From Acidobacteriaceae bacterium (GTDB lineage Bacteria > Acidobacteriota > Terriglobia > Terriglobales > Acidobacteriaceae): a stretch of DNA of 55,845 nt. Under the pieces are notes generated by a model that worked only from the letters and a program-made list of their open reading frames with translations, did not search any database and was not told the DNA's origin. Shown here piece by piece: positions 53,477-55,845 of this stretch (the first letter of the stretch is position 1; each line of letters begins with the position of its first letter). The DNA lies in the NCBI GenBank assembly GCA_003151335.1, contig PLXE01000101.1, positions 1 to 55,845 on the forward strand. The letters run 5' to 3'. Made by a program: the position numbers and the translations under genes.

Positions 53477-53541
53477 CATTGGATGGCGATCGTCCTCAGC
53501 CTCTGCCGATCCGTCCACTACGGCTCAGAAACCGAGCACCT

Positions 53542-54084
53542 TCAATCTTCCTCCGGCAACATGAACGTCATCACGGGTTCGCCGTCATCACCTGGCCCGG
53601 AAACTGCCTTCAGCGTTACCAGTCGCATTCCCTCTGGCCCACCCCTGGCGGTCGCGTCGATCTTCTCGTTCGACCACAGTGAAGGATCCGCAACGATGCA
53701 GTAGAAGTCGAACAGCAGGTTACACGGGTCAATGCGTCTGGACGGGACTGTCCCCTTGACGGCGGCATGGAACATCCAAATCACATCCCAGAACCGGCCT
53801 TCCAAACTCTGGTCTGGTGGCAGGTTCGCCTCCTCATCTATTGGCCACACGTAGCGATGAAATGCCGTGGCGGTCATCGCAAGCGGCCACTTCATAAGCT
53901 GGCGGCGCATCTCAACCATTGGAGCTTGCTCGCAATCGACCAGAATGCCATCGTCTATCGCTTGCCGGCGGGTGTAGACGTTGAGTACGTCGATAGATTC
54001 GTCGCCGGAGCACGCTGCCCGGTGACGGCCGTTAATGCCTCCGCACGACGCACAAATGCGGTCGCCTGTATGTAAGAGCGCCAT
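53542..54084 (-). CDS. DUF6573-like protein
   Basis: A 180-residue protein. The N terminus has a small zinc-finger-like pair ICASCGGINGRHRAAC, then RRQAIDDGILVDCEQAPMVEMRRQLMKWPLAMTATAFHRYVWP, GRFWDVIWMFHAAVKG and a C-terminal VTLKAVSGPGDDGEPVMTFMLPEED, the conserved end of the DUF6573 group. Common in plasmid and ICE regions, role unknown. GGGAGGA lies upstream of the ATG at 54084. It is downstream of the Crp/Fnr gene on the same strand. Confidence 0.78.
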   Translation of the reverse strand: MALLHTGDRICASCGGINGRHRAACSGDESIDVLNVYTRRQAIDDGILVDCEQAPMVEMRRQLMKWPLAMTATAFHRYVWPIDEEANLPPDQSLEGRFWDVIWMFHAAVKGTVPSRRIDPCNLLFDFYCIVADPSLWSNEKIDATARGGPEGMRLVTLKAVSGPGDDGEPVMTFMLPEED

Positions 54085-54203
54085 GGATTGCAGTCCTCCC
54101 AGAACTGTTCAGAATGTGGTCGCGGTTCAGCCGAGAATGGTCGGCTCTCGGCGGCAGTCTGCGGACGCGGCTTTTCCGGCGGAATCAGACGGTATTCTCG
54201 ATG

Positions 54204-54225
54204 AACTGGATGGCAGGCCGGTCAA
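54204..54225. repeat. Direct repeat copy 1
   Basis: AACTGGATGGCAGGCCGGTCAA-like 22-mer that recurs with one mismatch at 55194-55215. Read on the minus strand both copies encode a similar C-terminal tail (RPAIQFIENTV here, WPAIQLIKQNV there). Confidence 0.7.
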
Positions 54226-54275
54226 TGAGGTCAAACTTCTCAGCCTTATTGCGACTCGCAGTAGCTGGAGCGCCC

Positions 54276-55067
54276 CTATTCCTGCAGAAAGATATTCAGA
54301 AGGGTGTTGTGCACCCGAATCTCGCCGTTATATTCGACGAAGCCTAATTTCCTGAAGCGATTCATGAAAAAACTCACTCGGGATCGGGTTGTGCCAATCA
54401 TCTCAGCCAATACCTCCTGGCTGATCTTAGGAACCACGGTCTCCGGTTTGCTTTCCTTGCCGAACTGCGCCAGCAGTAACAAAATCCTCGCCAGCCGCTT
54501 TTCGCTGGAGTTGAAGAGCTGATCGACCAGGTCCGCCTGGATGCGGGCGTTTCGCGCCAGAAGAAAAGACGTGAACATCTCGGACAATTCTGGTTCCTCG
54601 TGAAGGACGCGGACCATTTCGGCCTTGGTGATCCTGAGTAGTGCACACTCGGTCATTGCGGTGGCCGTCGAGAGTCGAAGGGGATGGGCGGAAACCATGC
54701 AGTCCTCCCCCAGGAACTCCCCTTCACCCACCAGGGTGATCGTGGCTTCCTTTCCGTTCGCAGAGGTGACACTTACTCTCAACTTGCCTTTCTGCACATA
54801 AAAAATCGCGTCGGAAGGGTCCCCTTGCGCAAACGCCGTCTCGTTCTTTTTCAGATTGAGAATTCTCTTGCCCAACCCAGCTCTAGCGAGAAAGGCTTTA
54901 GCATCGAAGACCACGTCGCCATTTGTTGGTTGCGATTTGGGCGTTTGGAGCCGGGAAGGTACCGCGATTTGGCCTGTGGCAGGATTTGCGGATCGTGCCG
55001 AATTAACCGATGAAACCCGTTTGGCCGGACGGCCTTGGGCACGGGCTGGCATGTCTCTGGCGCTCAT
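54276..55067 (-). CDS. Crp/Fnr family transcriptional regulator
   Basis: A 263-residue regulator. After a basic, low-complexity N-terminal ~45 residues comes a cyclic-nucleotide-like domain (AFAQGDPSDAIFYVQKGKLRVSVTSANGKEATITLVGEGEFLGEDCMV), a dimer helix, and a C-terminal winged HTH (ISQEVLAEMIGTTRSRVSFFMNRFRKLGFVEYNG). There is no N-terminal Cys cluster of an Fe-S Fnr. It starts at 55067 behind GGAGG. It could act on element genes; whether it binds the TGACTTnnGTCA sites at 2-5 kb is unknown. One base past its stop, an alternative frame reads to RPAIQFIENTV, see findings. Confidence 0.92.
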   Translation of the reverse strand: MSARDMPARAQGRPAKRVSSVNSARSANPATGQIAVPSRLQTPKSQPTNGDVVFDAKAFLARAGLGKRILNLKKNETAFAQGDPSDAIFYVQKGKLRVSVTSANGKEATITLVGEGEFLGEDCMVSAHPLRLSTATAMTECALLRITKAEMVRVLHEEPELSEMFTSFLLARNARIQADLVDQLFNSSEKRLARILLLLAQFGKESKPETVVPKISQEVLAEMIGTTRSRVSFFMNRFRKLGFVEYNGEIRVHNTLLNIFLQE

Positions 55068-55174
55068 TTCACACCTCCGAAAGGGTGGCGCCTCCACCTC
55101 AAAATTATACTCTTCAAGAAATCGGCGATATGACGTCGTTTGGATAATGTCTCCGCCTGTCTTTTGCACTCTTG

Positions 55175-55810
55175 TCACACGTTTTGCTTGATCAACTGGA
55201 TGGCAGGCCAGTCAACTGGGCCATTGGGAGATGGGAAAGAGACATGTCGATTTCTCAGACCTTTTGAGAGCAGTGCCAGCAAGTGCCTTCGCGTCGCTTT
55301 GACAGCGACTCCAGCATATCCAAACGCAGGAAGTGGCTGAATACGCTTCTGCTGCTGTAATTGCGAGATCATCCACGAGCCCCATTCCGGCGTGGCGGGC
55401 AAGCCATAGTGGCTTACCAGCGACGACCAGATGAATGAATTGTCGTCGCTGATCAGGAGCAGTTTCCCGTCCGAGGTGGTTTCCGCCAACTCCCGCGAGC
55501 AACTCACAAGATGCCTCAGTGGCCGCTTACGGCCATGAACCACGATGGAGCCTCGGAAGCACAGCGGCTTCTCGCCCAGCGAGACAATGCTCTCAACACC
55601 GTAAGGACTCTCCACGGTAAATGAGTCTCCGTTGGCGAATGCGGCAGCCAGGGCGCCAATCTCTACGTCCCCGCCCACTACCGATACAAGGTGGGCTTTG
55701 CCCCCATCTTCGCCTACGAAGGCGTCCAGGAACACGCGAAGGTTCGTGGAGGTCTTTTCCGTTTGGCGTCGGTACATCAGTTTTCCGAATCGCTCATGAG
55801 CGTTTTTCAT
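55175..55810 (-). CDS. Unknown protein (211 aa)
   Basis: A 211-residue protein with no family I recognise. It opens MKNAHERFGKLMYRRQTEK, then LRVFLDAFVGEDGGKAHLVSVVGGDVEIGALAAAFANGDSFTVESPYGVES (beta-rich), ISDDNSFIWSSLVSHYGLPATPEW and ends GPVDWPAIQLIKQNV. AAGGG precedes the ATG at 55810. It is upstream of the Crp/Fnr gene on the same strand. Its C-terminal tail repeats at 54192-54225. Confidence 0.65.
   Translation of the reverse strand: MKNAHERFGKLMYRRQTEKTSTNLRVFLDAFVGEDGGKAHLVSVVGGDVEIGALAAAFANGDSFTVESPYGVESIVSLGEKPLCFRGSIVVHGRKRPLRHLVSCSRELAETTSDGKLLLISDDNSFIWSSLVSHYGLPATPEWGSWMISQLQQQKRIQPLPAFGYAGVAVKATRRHLLALLSKGLRNRHVSFPSPNGPVDWPAIQLIKQNV
55194..55215. repeat. Direct repeat copy 2
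   Basis: Second copy of the 22-mer at 54204-54225 (one mismatch). It codes for part of the C-terminal tail of the 211-residue protein. Confidence 0.7.
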
Positions 55811-55845
55811 CAGCCGTATCCCTTTGTTTTCATTGTGGGTCAACG

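Noticed and set aside
54114-54347. Plus-strand frames in the Crp/Fnr to DUF6573 gap
   Set aside because: They are antisense to the Crp/Fnr end and the repeated tail; no coding character.

Overview
The window looks like accessory, horizontally acquired DNA laid into the chromosome of a soil-type bacterium with about 58% GC. Acidobacteriota is my best guess. It rests on gene families (a PRTRC cluster, a DUF6094-type methyltransferase, a DUF932 protein, many small conserved unknowns) and not on any marker gene. I saw no rRNA, tRNA or CRISPR array.

Layout. 1-5.1 kb: the end of an Old Yellow Enzyme gene, then a decaying nitrogen-oxide locus (narK stump, DUF438-hemerythrin-PAS protein, NapH-like polyferredoxin, frameshifted ric/scdA, radical SAM gene cut by an IS). 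Four copies of a palindrome TGACTTnnGTCA lie in front of its genes. 5.1-6.7 kb: nested fragments of IS110 and IS1380. 6.7-11.6 kb: a PD-(D/E)XK-like protein truncated by IS1380, then a PRTRC cluster (E, C, small ORF, F, B, ThiF-like). 11.9-20.3 kb: a coupled restriction-modification operon (RHH protein, C5 cytosine methylase, DUF4928, Vsr, Z1 ATPase, DUF3883) running on into three unknown genes. 20.7-23.6 kb: small conserved unknowns, a HEPN-like protein and a set of gene fragments. 23.7-29.3 kb: the most interesting locus, a four-gene operon of CHAT protease, Gly-rich QatB-like protein, QueC/QatC-like enzyme and ASCH protein. 29.2-31.8 kb: a beta-rich unknown, a broken gene, an HNH nuclease and a DUF429-like protein. 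31.9-47.9 kb: mostly metabolic cargo (secreted hydrolase, three aldo/keto reductases, acyl-CoA-binding protein, RecD2, a phosphotransferase-M23-aminotransferase fusion, ICMT, isochorismatase, B12-radical SAM, zincin), with a DUF932 protein and an HTH protein inserted. 48-55.8 kb: an IS1380 scar, a dead DUF3883 nuclease gene, VapBC, a SNF2-like helicase, a cassette-like gene followed by an attC-like site, DUF6573, a Crp/Fnr regulator and an unknown gene.

How the parts fit. The CHAT operon looks like a variant of Qat defence in which QatB- and QatC-like genes are kept, QatA (ATPase) and QatD (TatD nuclease) are absent, and a CHAT-TPR protease plus an ASCH protein take their place. The QatB-like protein begins Met-Gly and is extremely glycine-rich, so its N terminus is a plausible substrate of the QueC-like enzyme. 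Together with the Z1-type restriction system, HEPN-like proteins, HNH protein and VapBC this is a defence island beside plasmid/ICE-type genes. Around it, IS truncations, frameshifts and nonsense codons show active decay of older cargo.
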